This document shows positions 1 to 6,969 of a stretch of DNA of 42,484 nt, piece after piece. The notes beneath the pieces were generated by a model, which had not been told where the DNA came from, did not search any database, and saw only the letters and a list, made by a program, of their open reading frames with translations. The DNA lies in NCBI GenBank assembly GCA_910586545.1, contig CAJUIQ010000015.1, forward strand, positions 1 to 42,484. The letters run 5' to 3'. The translations under genes were made by a program, and so were the position numbers. The DNA is from an uncultured Eubacteriales bacterium (GTDB taxonomy: Bacteria; Bacillota; Clostridia; Oscillospirales; CAG-272). The stretch's first letter is position 1, and the number at the start of each line of letters is the position of its first letter.

Positions 1-7
1 GATAAAA

Positions 8-1036
8 CTAGAGAAATAAACAACTGTCTTGTGTCTCGACAAATCGAAGAGAGAAAATAGAAGAGACCTGATTTTGAAAATTGGGAATGGCTTGCGCTCG
101 GATCCAGTCTTTGAAATAATTTAAGGCTTTTCCGCTGGCAAGTGAAATGGCCGCTTCCTTTTCCCAATAAGCAACGTCCCCTCCATGAACCAGCGTCAAC
201 ATTTCGCCTGCCAGACGCAGACAAATGGCTTTCAGATCTTTCGGCCCTTGATCACATAAAACAGCAATCGCTTCCTCTACTTCTAATGTGTTACCAACAG
301 CGTTTCCAAGAGGGGTATCCATATCTGTTATGAACGCCGTAACATTACGGTCACAGCTTTTACCAATAGAAACCATTATTTCAGCAAGATGGCGAGATTC
401 TTTCAGCGACTTCATCAGTGCGCCACTGCCTGTTTTTACATCTAAAACAATATTTTTTGCACCTGATGCAATTTTCTTACTCATTACGCTGGATGCGATC
501 AACGGTATGCTGTCTACTGTAGCAGTCACATCTCGTAGGGCGTATAGCTTGCTATCTGCGGGAGCTAAGGTCCCCCCAGCCTGTACAACACAAATACCGT
601 TCGTCTGTGCCTGCCGGATAAAGGCATCCTCTTCTAAGCATGTTCTATATCCTGGAATGGACGCTAATTTATCAATAGTTCCGCCTGTATGTCCCAAACC
701 TCTTCCAGACATTTTCGCTACGTTTCCTCCTAATGAGGCTACCAAAGGCGCTATAATCAAAGTTGTTTTATCGCCCACGCCGCCTGTACTGTGCTTGTCT
801 ACGGATTGATTTCCAAGGGAAGAAAGATCCAGCATATGCCCGCTGCGTGCCATCGCCATTGTAAGAGCGGCTATTTCTGCTTTTTCCATCCCGCGAAAAT
901 ATACAGCCATAGAAAAAGCGGACATGTGATAATCCGATACTTCTCCAGACATATAGGCATCTATCAAATATTGTATTTCGGCATTGGAAAGCACGTACCC
1001 AAGTTTCTTTTTCTCAATTAAATCTGTTATTCTCAT
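8..1036 (-). CDS. pdp: Pyrimidine-nucleoside phosphorylase, C-terminal part disrupted
   Basis: Phosphorolysis of uridine, thymidine or deoxyuridine to base plus (deoxy)ribose-1-phosphate, in the cytoplasmic nucleoside salvage pathway. Family signatures are clear: DKHSTGGVGDKTT near residue 80, KMSGRGLGHTGGTIDKL near 108, and the SSVMSKKIASGA block near 180. The reading frame ends after 342 residues, while family members have about 430 with a C-terminal domain. The last roughly 20 residues do not match the family. Just after the RAQ sequence (about position 90) the DNA still reads SQF in the next frame and a plausible SRHKTVVY stretch in the third, so a frameshift is likelier than a natural short form. 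The window edge hides the rest. It starts 3 bp after the cdd stop, with GGAGA overlapping that stop, so the two are co-transcribed. Family identity is certain; activity is doubtful. Confidence 0.88.
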   Translation of the reverse strand: MRITDLIEKKKLGYVLSNAEIQYLIDAYMSGEVSDYHMSAFSMAVYFRGMEKAEIAALTMAMARSGHMLDLSSLGNQSVDKHSTGGVGDKTTLIIAPLVASLGGNVAKMSGRGLGHTGGTIDKLASIPGYRTCLEEDAFIRQAQTNGICVVQAGGTLAPADSKLYALRDVTATVDSIPLIASSVMSKKIASGAKNIVLDVKTGSGALMKSLKESRHLAEIMVSIGKSCDRNVTAFITDMDTPLGNAVGNTLEVEEAIAVLCDQGPKDLKAICLRLAGEMLTLVHGGDVAYWEKEAAISLASGKALNYFKDWIRAQAIPNFQNQVSSIFSLRFVETQDSCLFL

Positions 1037-1039
1037 GCT

Positions 1040-1450
1040 TTATTTCTCCAACATGTTTTTTTGAAAAGAAAAGGGAAGAAGTTCGCCTATTTTATAAGAT
1101 ACAATTTCGTCTCCATTTTGTAGAACAATACGAAAGGCGTCTGTACAAAACTCCCGCAGCACTTGTCTGCAGATGCCGCAAGGAGGACATACTACATCTG
1201 TATAAGTTAAATCCGTTCCTCCGCATACAGCAATTTTTACAAACGAAGATTTTCCATTAGCTATTGCTTGATACATCGCCACACGTTCCGCACACATAGT
1301 AGCTCCGTAAGAAGCGTTTTCAACATTGCATCCCATATATACACTCTCATCACTGCAAAGAAGCGCAGCTCCAACTACAAATCCCGAATATGGCGCATAT
1401 GCATTTTTTCTGGCTCTTTTCGCCAACTGCATAAGTTCTGCGTCTGTCAT
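1040..1450 (-). CDS. cdd: Cytidine deaminase
   Basis: Zinc-dependent hydrolytic deamination of cytidine and deoxycytidine to uridine and deoxyuridine, feeding the phosphorylase encoded just downstream. The 136-residue protein has the usual length of the small tetrameric class. The NAYAPYSGF motif is near residue 16. The zinc site is C53 of the CAE motif, with E55 the proton shuttle, plus C91 and C94 of PCGIC. An in-frame ATG at 1468 exists, but its coding start is itself part of the Shine-Dalgarno sequence GGAAGGA that sits 9 bases before the ATG at 1450. Known family N-termini also begin with the equivalent of MTDAEL, so I chose 1450. First gene of a minus-strand pair with the phosphorylase. 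Confidence 0.93.
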   Translation of the reverse strand: MTDAELMQLAKRARKNAYAPYSGFVVGAALLCSDESVYMGCNVENASYGATMCAERVAMYQAIANGKSSFVKIAVCGGTDLTYTDVVCPPCGICRQVLREFCTDAFRIVLQNGDEIVSYKIGELLPFSFQKNMLEK

Positions 1451-1494
1451 ATAGTTCAATCCTTCCATGTTAGCTTTTTCTTTAGTTCAATTTA

Positions 1495-1523
1495 ATTGTA
1501 CTGCTGTAACATTTATTTTGCAA
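1495..1523 (-). promoter_or_regulatory. Candidate sigma-A promoter for cdd
   Basis: On the minus strand, TTGCAA (1518-1523) and TACAAT (1495-1500) are separated by exactly 17 bp, about 45 bp upstream of the cdd start. It lies back to back with the coaX promoter. Confidence 0.6.
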
Positions 1524-1544
1524 GAACTTTTCCAAACATAACGC

Positions 1545-1573
1545 TTGCAAATATTATAAATATATGATATTAT
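1545..1573 (+). promoter_or_regulatory. Candidate sigma-A promoter for coaX
   Basis: TTGCAA (1545-1550), a 17-bp AT-only-like spacer, then TATTAT (1568-1573). Transcription would start near 1580 and give a leader of about 144 nt before coaX. Confidence 0.6.
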
Positions 1574-1648
1574 ATGAAATTAATTAGAGACATTCTCCCC
1601 GATGAAACGTATGGAACGATAAATGCGGATAGCGGCGGAGCAGGCCGA

Positions 1649-1682
1649 CCAATTAGACAAAATGCAAATTTTGTCTAATTGG
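1649..1682 (+). repeat. Perfect 15-bp inverted repeat in the coaX leader
   Basis: CCAATTAGACAAAAT and its exact complement flank a GCAA loop (arms 1649-1663 and 1668-1682). It is in the untranslated leader, 42 bp before the coaX ATG. The stem is AT-rich and no immediate T-run follows, so it is not a typical terminator; it could be a leader RNA stem or a protein-binding palindrome. The leader also contains ACGTATGGA twice, near 1608 and again next to the coaX ribosome binding site. Confidence 0.7.
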
Positions 1683-1723
1683 GGGAAGCGCTTTTATTAA
1701 ATTGATACGTATGGAGCCTTTTT

Positions 1724-2509
1724 ATGTTGTTATCTATTGATATTGGCAATTCAGTGATTAAATTTGCTGTATATGCGCCGCCAGCTTTTGAAAAGGCTGC
1801 GGGCTTTCGGATAGCTGCATCTTCAATAAAAAGTTCTGATGAATATAGACTTCTCATCAATCAATTTCTTTCTGAATTTCATCTGACTGGCCAGATACAT
1901 TCCTCTGTAATCGCTTCTGTAGTGCCATCTCTCACCACTCCCATTTATCAGGCTGCAATGGCAATATGCCAAAACAAACCTTTTATTATCGGTACTGGTA
2001 CGCATACTGGTTTTAAAATAAATATTGATATCCATTCACAGCTAGGCGCCGATATTGTTGCAAATGTTGCTGCGGCACGATTGATGTGTCAGCCACCGTT
2101 TGTTGTTGTGGATACTGGCACTGCAACTACTTTTACAGCCATTAATTCAAATGGCAACGTAGTTGGCACCATCATTCACCCTGGATTACAGACAAGCCTG
2201 GATGCGCTGACTGGTTCAGCTGCACTTTTAAACGAAGTTCCATTGGTCAAACCGTCCACACTTATTGGACAAAATTCTATCACCAGTATGCAAAGTGGTA
2301 TAATTAATGGACATATTTCCATGATTGATGGCTTCATTCAGCAGATGCGTGAAATATTGTGTGCAGAAGATGAAAGGCTGGCTTTGATTGCAACAGGCGG
2401 ACATGCACAAACGCTGATTCCATATTGCAACAACAAAATAGAAATCGATTCGGATCTTACAGTTCGCGGTGCTGCTGCTCTGTATTATTCCAATCGAAAA
2501 CGCATTTGA
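1724..2509 (+). CDS. coaX: Type III pantothenate kinase
   Basis: ATP-dependent phosphorylation of pantothenate, the first committed step of coenzyme A synthesis; type III enzymes need a monovalent cation and are not feedback-inhibited by CoA in characterised cases. The 261-residue sequence has the ASKHA-fold phosphate motif IDIGNS (residues 5-10), the GAD motif at 108-110 carrying the catalytic aspartate, the DTGTATT phosphate motif at 130-136, IHPG near 151 and a C-terminal ATGGHA motif. A GGAG ribosome binding site ends about 8 bases before the ATG. It is followed 119 bp later by an ECF transporter S component, which suggests linked uptake and phosphorylation of pantothenate. Confidence 0.95.
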   Translation: MLLSIDIGNSVIKFAVYAPPAFEKAAGFRIAASSIKSSDEYRLLINQFLSEFHLTGQIHSSVIASVVPSLTTPIYQAAMAICQNKPFIIGTGTHTGFKINIDIHSQLGADIVANVAAARLMCQPPFVVVDTGTATTFTAINSNGNVVGTIIHPGLQTSLDALTGSAALLNEVPLVKPSTLIGQNSITSMQSGIINGHISMIDGFIQQMREILCAEDERLALIATGGHAQTLIPYCNNKIEIDSDLTVRGAAALYYSNRKRI

Positions 2510-2532
2510 ATTATACAAAATTTTTCAAGTGG

Positions 2533-2622
2533 TAATCCGGCTTCGGCCTGGTTATAAATTTTATGCATGCGCCATACCAAGCATATGTTTGGACGGCAGC
2601 ATTGGGTTAAAGCCCCGGAGGT
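2533..2622 (+). promoter_or_regulatory. Structured intergenic leader before the ECF S component
   Basis: Three small stems are visible: a 9-bp arm with one mismatch capped by a C(UUCG)G tetraloop (2533-2554), a stem built from CCAA/TTGG flanked by GCC/GGC around 2571-2602, and a GGG/CCC stem just before the CCGGAGG ribosome binding site. I could not match it convincingly to a known riboswitch class. It may simply be a weak terminator plus a folded ribosome-binding region. Confidence 0.35.
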
Positions 2623-2628
2623 ATTATT

Positions 2629-3252
2629 ATGGCAAAATCCCTTGAGTCACATGCGAAAATCCTTCGCATGGTGCAGCTTGCGTTTCTTGCAGCGCTGGAA
2701 GTTGTTTTGATGCTAGTCTACATCCCCGTTGGAACAATCAATTTGAATTTCGGCCTTGTTCCTATCGTAATTGCAGCTGTACTTTTCGGACCAGGTTACG
2801 GCGCAATGATCGGAGGAGTATCTGGAATCGTTACAATGATTCAAGTGTTGACAGGTCAAAGTGCTTTTTACATGTTTCTTGTTGCCACAAATCCTGTGGC
2901 CGCTTCCATTCTTTGTATTATTAAAACAGCAGCAGCAGGCTTTCTATCCGGTCTGGTGTATAAGTTATTTATGAAATTTTCAAAATTTAAAGCCGCAAAT
3001 GTAATTGCGCCCGCTATTGTGTGCCCAGTTGTCAACACTGGTATTTTTGCACTTGGTATGCTCACAATCTTCGGCAAAGCACTTATGGCAGACCCAGAAA
3101 TTTCCGCATGGTCAACCGGCGGCCTGGTAGCGCTTGTATTTGTTGCTCTGATTGGTATCAATTTCTTTGTAGAACTTGGACTGAATGTTGTATTGTGTCC
3201 AGTAATCAGTAAAGCTTTGTTTGTAATGAAACGCGGAAAAAGCGGTCAGTAA
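2629..3252 (+). CDS. ECF transporter substrate-binding (S) component, probably pantothenate
   Basis: Integral membrane S component of an energy-coupling-factor vitamin transporter; it would capture the vitamin and be energised by shared EcfA/EcfA'/EcfT proteins encoded elsewhere. The 207 residues form about six hydrophobic segments. The N-terminal cytoplasmic helix (residues 8-25) contains the small-residue AFLAALE face typical of EcfT contact, and the FGLVPIVIAAVLFGP and GYGAMIGG blocks are characteristic of the FolT/PanT-like group. The specificity cannot be read from sequence; proximity to coaX argues for pantothenate. Start has a CCGGAGG site 7 bases upstream. A strong terminator follows. 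Confidence 0.8.
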   Translation: MAKSLESHAKILRMVQLAFLAALEVVLMLVYIPVGTINLNFGLVPIVIAAVLFGPGYGAMIGGVSGIVTMIQVLTGQSAFYMFLVATNPVAASILCIIKTAAAGFLSGLVYKLFMKFSKFKAANVIAPAIVCPVVNTGIFALGMLTIFGKALMADPEISAWSTGGLVALVFVALIGINFFVELGLNVVLCPVISKALFVMKRGKSGQ

Positions 3253-3267
3253 TCTTTATAAAAAATC

Positions 3268-3303
3268 AAAAAAACCTTCTGCTAAACCAGCAGAAGGTTT
3301 TTT
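3268..3303 (+). terminator. Intrinsic terminator after the ECF gene
   Basis: A perfect 9-bp stem CCTTCTGCT / AGCAGAAGG with loop AAACC, preceded by A-run and followed by TTTTTT. It ends the coaX-ECF unit. Confidence 0.92.
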
Positions 3304-3350
3304 CTTACAGAATTTATGGAAAGCTGCATCTATATTTCCCACAATCCTAC

Positions 3351-3379
3351 TTGCATTTTTCTGTCTTTCATGATAATAT
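3351..3379 (+). promoter_or_regulatory. Candidate sigma-A promoter for the flavodoxin-like gene
   Basis: TTGCAT (3351-3356), 17-bp spacer, TAATAT (3374-3379), 34 bp before the coding start. Confidence 0.55.
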
Positions 3380-3412
3380 ATTCGTATATACACATTCGGA
3401 GGTTATAATAGA

Positions 3413-3856
3413 ATGGCTGCACCTAAAGTGAAAGTTCGCGTTATGTATTCAACAAAAAAGGCAAAAGTAAAAACATTTGCCTCTGCAATTTCTGAAGCGT
3501 TTAAGTGCCTGGTTAACGATGTACCCCCAGCATTTCCCTGTGATAAAGAACGGGTTGTGTTTATCGGCATGACAATCAAGGACGAGCCGAACGACCAGCT
3601 TCGTCTTTTCTGCCGGCAGCTGACAAAGCAGGCTGCCAATAATGTTGCGATTTTTGTAGACGGTCCGGACATGGCTGAAAACAAAGGATTGCAAACAATT
3701 ATTGATATTCTGAAAGAAGCAGGAACAAACGTACTTACAGACGATATTTACTATGTAAATGGGGGGCCTGCCCTGTTCGGCGGCAAGAAAATCTCCCTGG
3801 AAGAAAGAACGGAAATTGTTCGCTGGGCAGAATCCATTGTTGCAAAGGTTTCCTAA
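3413..3856 (+). CDS. Flavodoxin-like fold protein of unknown function
   Basis: A 147-residue soluble protein with alternating beta-alpha pattern like short flavodoxins: a first strand VRVMYS followed by a loop and helix, a second strand ERVVFIGM, a third VAIFVD, and a C-terminal helix after a KKISLEERTEI stretch. In flavodoxins the first loop is a glycine/threonine-rich FMN phosphate loop; here it is STKKAKVKTF, with lysines and no glycine, so FMN binding is questionable. It has its own promoter and terminator and is monocistronic, and has a CGGAGG ribosome binding site. It resembles flavodoxin-domain hypothetical proteins of Clostridia; no role can be assigned from context. Confidence 0.6.
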   Translation: MAAPKVKVRVMYSTKKAKVKTFASAISEAFKCLVNDVPPAFPCDKERVVFIGMTIKDEPNDQLRLFCRQLTKQAANNVAIFVDGPDMAENKGLQTIIDILKEAGTNVLTDDIYYVNGGPALFGGKKISLEERTEIVRWAESIVAKVS

Positions 3857-3866
3857 AAATACTGTA

Positions 3867-3897
3867 GTAGCTGTAACTGATGTTACAGCTACTTTTT
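3867..3897 (+). terminator. Intrinsic terminator
   Basis: Perfect 11-bp stem GTAGCTGTAAC / GTTACAGCTAC with a TGAT loop, followed by TTTTT, directly after the flavodoxin-like gene. Confidence 0.92.
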
Positions 3898-3909
3898 CTT
3901 TATAAGGTC

Positions 3910-3939
3910 TTGAGAAAATCATGCTGTATATTATATAAT
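3910..3939 (+). promoter_or_regulatory. Candidate sigma-A promoter before the secreted-protein leader
   Basis: TTGAGA (3910-3915), 18-bp spacer, TATAAT (3934-3939). It would start a transcript near 3946, more than 220 nt upstream of the next coding start. Confidence 0.55.
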
Positions 3940-3945
3940 AAATTT

Positions 3946-4114
3946 GCAAACATATACAAAAATTACAAATTTTAGACTTGGAACTGCCATGAAAAACTTT
4001 TATTTTAAAAAGCATGGCGGCCCATCCTGGTTTGCGGCAAAGGAGTATCATTTGCAAATCAGCTGTTTTTGCGCATAAGTCGCTGTGCCAGCACAGACGA
4101 TTTATGCGCTTTTT
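3946..4114 (+). promoter_or_regulatory. Structured 5' leader ending in a terminator hairpin (possible riboswitch or attenuator)
   Basis: The leader contains a hairpin from GCCATG (3986-3991) to CATGGC (4013-4018) with an inner CTTTT/AAAAG stem, then a GC-richer section with TTTGC/GCAAA complementarity, then a long terminator-like hairpin at 4071-4109: outer arms GCGCATAAGTCG and CGATTTATGCGC (one G-U), inner stem CTGTG/CACAG, loop CCAG, followed by TTTTT. The hairpin lies about 55 bp before the coding start with the same orientation, the arrangement expected for transcription attenuation. I do not recognise an aptamer. Confidence 0.5.
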
Positions 4115-4169
4115 ATTATTTACGCCAGAAAATGCAAGCGATTATACGAAGAAGGATGTTTTATTTTAT

Positions 4170-4586
4170 ATGAAATCTAAATTTATATCGCTGCTTCTGA
4201 CAGCATTTATTATAGCAGCGGTCTGTGTGGTTCCCATTTATGCCTTTGATACGGCAGACGACGGAGCGCGGGTCGTTCTTCTCTGCTACGCAACAAACAG
4301 TTGCAAAAATGTCATTCTGAACGACTTAGCTTGTGAAAATGTTCTTTTCGACGTAGGAAATGGTTCGTACTATGAAGCAAAAGAAACATTGGATGCGGTC
4401 AATATGGGAATTGCACAACTGCAGGCACAGGTTCGTAGTGGAGCTGTAACAGATGCCGATGCTACAGCGCTTATGAACGCCTATCCCAGAACTATGTTCG
4501 ATGAGGGAAACAATACTGTTTCCGTTGTATTCAAGGTTTCTCCCGATAGCGAAAAAGATGAAAATGCGCTTGCTTATATACCATGA
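4170..4586 (+). CDS. Small secreted protein of unknown function
   Basis: I do not recognise the family. The 138-residue product starts MKSK followed by about 18 hydrophobic residues and a likely signal-peptidase site after IYAF or YAFDTA, so it is probably exported. The mature part is about 110 residues, acidic, with two cysteines in a short SCKNVILNDLAC segment that could form a disulfide. The frame is open further upstream to 4014, but those codons overlap the leader hairpins; the ATG at 4170 gives the signal peptide and has AGAAGGA about 13 bases upstream. No gene follows in the same transcript, and expression may depend on read-through of the leader terminator. Confidence 0.6.
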   Translation: MKSKFISLLLTAFIIAAVCVVPIYAFDTADDGARVVLLCYATNSCKNVILNDLACENVLFDVGNGSYYEAKETLDAVNMGIAQLQAQVRSGAVTDADATALMNAYPRTMFDEGNNTVSVVFKVSPDSEKDENALAYIP

Positions 4587-4753
4587 ACATATTCGGAATT
4601 TCAAGGCATATGTAGGCGATTGAGAAGCAGTTGCATATGAGGCCCTTTGCGGAAGATGCACAAATTATGATCAGTGAGCAGTAATGCATCTACTATAGTT
4701 CACAGCCTGGTGTAACCAAATAAGGAACGGTACATGACGGCACACAGACAACC

Positions 4754-4796
4754 GAAAGAACGGGGCGGCATTTTTATTATGCCGCCCCGTTCTTTC
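4754..4796. repeat. Perfect 18-bp GC-rich inverted repeat in a 349-bp gene-free stretch
   Basis: Arms GAAAGAACGGGGCGGCAT and its exact complement (4754-4771, 4779-4796) around a 7-base T-rich loop. It lacks a terminal T-run on either side, so as a terminator it is atypical although very stable. The interval 4587-4870 around it holds no convincing gene; the only other signal is the ylxM promoter at 4871. Confidence 0.7.
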
Positions 4797-4870
4797 ACAA
4801 TAAAATAGGGGTTATATGAAATATTTTGTAAAAGCAATTATAATTAATATAGCATTTTTTTGATAAACGG

Positions 4871-4899
4871 TTGACAAACGCTTATAACTCTGCTATACT
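4871..4899 (+). promoter_or_regulatory. Sigma-A promoter of the ylxM-ffh-rpsP-khpA operon
   Basis: Consensus TTGACA (4871-4876), 17-bp spacer, TATACT (4894-4899). A small GTAAAG/CTTTAC dyad (4901-4919) lies at the expected transcription start. Confidence 0.8.
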
Positions 4900-4935
4900 T
4901 GTAAAGCAATTCACTTTACAGAACGAGGGGCAGAT

Positions 4936-5268
4936 ATGTTTCAAAAAGACATGCGCCTGTCTCTGCTGCTGGACTTTTATGGTGATATTCTGTCTGAGCG
5001 GCGCCGGGAGCTGATCGCTTTATATTACACTTTCAGAGATTGGGAGAATACTGGCATATCCCGTCAAGGTGTGCGGGACTCCATAAAAAAAAGTGAACAG
5101 GAACTGCTACGTCTGGAAGAGACATTGGCACTGGCAACGCGCTTTGAAAGTCTGCAAAAACAACTTGCGGACATTTGCAAGGACTTGAACGCTCTTTCAG
5201 AAGAGCATTCCGATATGCGCGATGCGCTTATGAAGATTACCCAAAAGCTAGAAAAACTCTCCATATAA
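4936..5268 (+). CDS. ylxM: YlxM/p13-family protein, SRP-associated
   Basis: Small putative DNA- or RNA-associated protein whose gene almost always precedes ffh in Firmicutes. The N-terminus LLLDFYGDILSERRRE and the recognition-helix segment GISRQGVRDSIKK match the family. Between them the usual loop and helix (family pattern YY-DD-LSL-EIA) is replaced by YYTFRDW, about five residues short. Shifting the frame by one base over 5030-5043 reads LSEIG, the expected family sequence, so a pair of small indels seems to have scrambled the first helix of the helix-turn-helix while restoring the frame. The C-terminal 50 residues form a heptad-rich coiled coil. Starts 37 bp after the promoter -10 box; ffh follows in 21 bp. 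Confidence 0.85.
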   Translation: MFQKDMRLSLLLDFYGDILSERRRELIALYYTFRDWENTGISRQGVRDSIKKSEQELLRLEETLALATRFESLQKQLADICKDLNALSEEHSDMRDALMKITQKLEKLSI

Positions 5269-5289
5269 TTACAAAAGCGGAGGAAAGCG

Positions 5290-6627
5290 ATGTTTTCAAG
5301 TCTCAGTGACAAATTAAGCAACGCCCTTGGAAAATTCCGAAACAAGGGAAAGCTGACCGAAGCAGATATCAAGGCTGGAATGCGTGAGATTAAGCTTGCC
5401 CTTTTAGAAGCAGATGTAAGCTTTAAAGTAACCAAAGAATTTGTTGCACGCGTTTCACAGCGCGCCGTTGGGGCGGAAGTAATGGAAAGTCTGGTTCCCT
5501 CCCAACAGATAGTAAAAATTGTCAACGAAGAACTTACCAGTCTTATGGGAAGTACTAGAGCCAAGCTGGAGATTTCTCCCAGTCCGCCTACTGTCGTTAT
5601 GATGTGTGGTCTGCAGGGCGCTGGTAAAACAACCCATAGCGCTAAAATTGCCGGACTTTATAAAAAGCAGGGCAAGCGTCCCCTTCTGGTAGCTTGTGAC
5701 ATCTATCGCCCCGCTGCAATTAAGCAACTGCAGATAGTAGGTCAGCAGTTGGATATTCCTGTTTTTGAAATGGGCAATACTTCTCCGGTCAAAATCGCAA
5801 AAGAGGCAATCAAATATGCGCAAAAGAATGGATGCGATATGGTGTTTTTAGACACGGCCGGCAGACTGCATGTAGATGAAGCTTTGATGGCAGAACTATC
5901 CGATATTCGAGATGCTGTCCATCCCACAGAAATTTTGCTTGTCGTAGACGCAATGCTAGGACAAGACGCTGTAAATGTAGCCGAGTCTTTCAACAATCTT
6001 TTGGATATCACCGGCGTAGTTCTAACAAAGCTGGATGGCGATACTAGAGGCGGTGCCGCGCTTTCTGTACGATATACAACCGGTAAGCCTATTAAATTTG
6101 TAGGAACCGGCGAAAAATTGGATACAATAGAACCTTTTTATCCGGATCGTATGGCCAGTCGTATTTTGGGAATGGGAGATGTGCTATCTCTGATTGAAAA
6201 GGCAGAGCAAGCGATCGATGAAAAGAAGGCGGCGGAGCTGGAACGGAAACTTCGTGAAAACTCCTTTACTTTATCCGATTATCTGGATCAATTGCATCAG
6301 CTGAAAAATATGGGCAATCTAGAAAGCATTCTTGGCATGATCCCTGGCATGAACAAAGGTGCAATGAAGGATGCAAAAATTGATGAAAACGCTCTGAAGC
6401 ATACAGAGGCAATCATCCTTTCCATGACAACAGCAGAACGGGAGCGTCCGGAATTGATCAACGGTTCCCGCCGTAAGCGGATTGCTGCTGGCAGCGGCAC
6501 TTCCGTAGAAGAAGTAAATCGACTAATGAAACAGTATGATCAAATGAACAAAATGTTTAAGCAAATTGGCGGGATGGGCCGCAAAGGAAAAGGCAAAAAA
6601 AGGTTGAAAATGCCGTTTCAATTTTAA
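5290..6627 (+). CDS. ffh: Signal recognition particle GTPase Ffh (SRP54)
   Basis: Binds signal sequences and 4.5S/scRNA and delivers ribosomes to FtsY at the membrane. The 445 residues comprise the N domain (about 1-90), the G domain with P-loop GLQGAGKT at 107-114, DTAGR at 188-192 and TKLDGDTRGG from 246, and the methionine-rich M domain (about 300-430) with SGS-like RNA-contact segment GSRRKRIAAGSG and a lysine-rich tail. The length is normal. It has a GGAGG-like site (CGGAGG) 7 bases before the ATG and sits in the conserved ylxM-ffh-rpsP-khpA order. Confidence 0.98.
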   Translation: MFSSLSDKLSNALGKFRNKGKLTEADIKAGMREIKLALLEADVSFKVTKEFVARVSQRAVGAEVMESLVPSQQIVKIVNEELTSLMGSTRAKLEISPSPPTVVMMCGLQGAGKTTHSAKIAGLYKKQGKRPLLVACDIYRPAAIKQLQIVGQQLDIPVFEMGNTSPVKIAKEAIKYAQKNGCDMVFLDTAGRLHVDEALMAELSDIRDAVHPTEILLVVDAMLGQDAVNVAESFNNLLDITGVVLTKLDGDTRGGAALSVRYTTGKPIKFVGTGEKLDTIEPFYPDRMASRILGMGDVLSLIEKAEQAIDEKKAAELERKLRENSFTLSDYLDQLHQLKNMGNLESILGMIPGMNKGAMKDAKIDENALKHTEAIILSMTTAERERPELINGSRRKRIAAGSGTSVEEVNRLMKQYDQMNKMFKQIGGMGRKGKGKKRLKMPFQF

Positions 6628-6702
6628 CGGCACGATTATTTGTTACTGTGCGGCCTAGCCGCTTTGTATAAAAGTATTAATTTATTTTGGAGGACATGAA
6701 AA

Positions 6703-6951
6703 ATGGTTAAAATCAGACTGAGAAGAATGGGTGCAAAAAAGAATCCTTTTTACCGTGTAGTTGTAGCAGATTCCCGGTACCCCAGAAACGGTAGATTCAT
6801 TGAAGAAGTTGGATATTATGATCCTATGACCAATCCTGCTACAGTAAAGCTGGACAAGGAAAAGATCACAAAATGGATTGCCAACGGCGCACAGCCTACC
6901 GACACTGTAAAAGCCCTGATCGACAATTACTCCGATTCCAATGCACAGTAA
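6703..6951 (+). CDS. rpsP: 30S ribosomal protein S16
   Basis: Small-subunit protein that helps assemble the 5' domain of 16S rRNA. The 82-residue sequence begins MVKIRLRRMGAKKNPFYR and contains GRFIEEVGYYDP, both diagnostic. The length is typical. TTGGAGG lies 10 bases before the ATG. Fourth-to-last gene order is conserved: ffh, rpsP, then the KH-domain gene 18 bp downstream. Confidence 0.98.
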   Translation: MVKIRLRRMGAKKNPFYRVVVADSRYPRNGRFIEEVGYYDPMTNPATVKLDKEKITKWIANGAQPTDTVKALIDNYSDSNAQ

Positions 6952-6969
6952 AACGCAGGAGGATGCATT

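Noticed and set aside
2533..2622. preQ1-II riboswitch before the ECF gene
   Set aside because: Only the short ACCAAGCATAT stretch resembles it; the pseudoknot partners are not evident and the transporter does not look like QueT.
3946..4070. Cyclic-di-GMP or glycine riboswitch in the leader
   Set aside because: Fragments such as GGCAAAGGAG look similar, but the conserved core elements and their order are not present.
4014..4169. Longer start for the secreted protein
   Set aside because: The extra codons lie across the leader hairpin and terminator, and would bury the signal peptide inside the protein.
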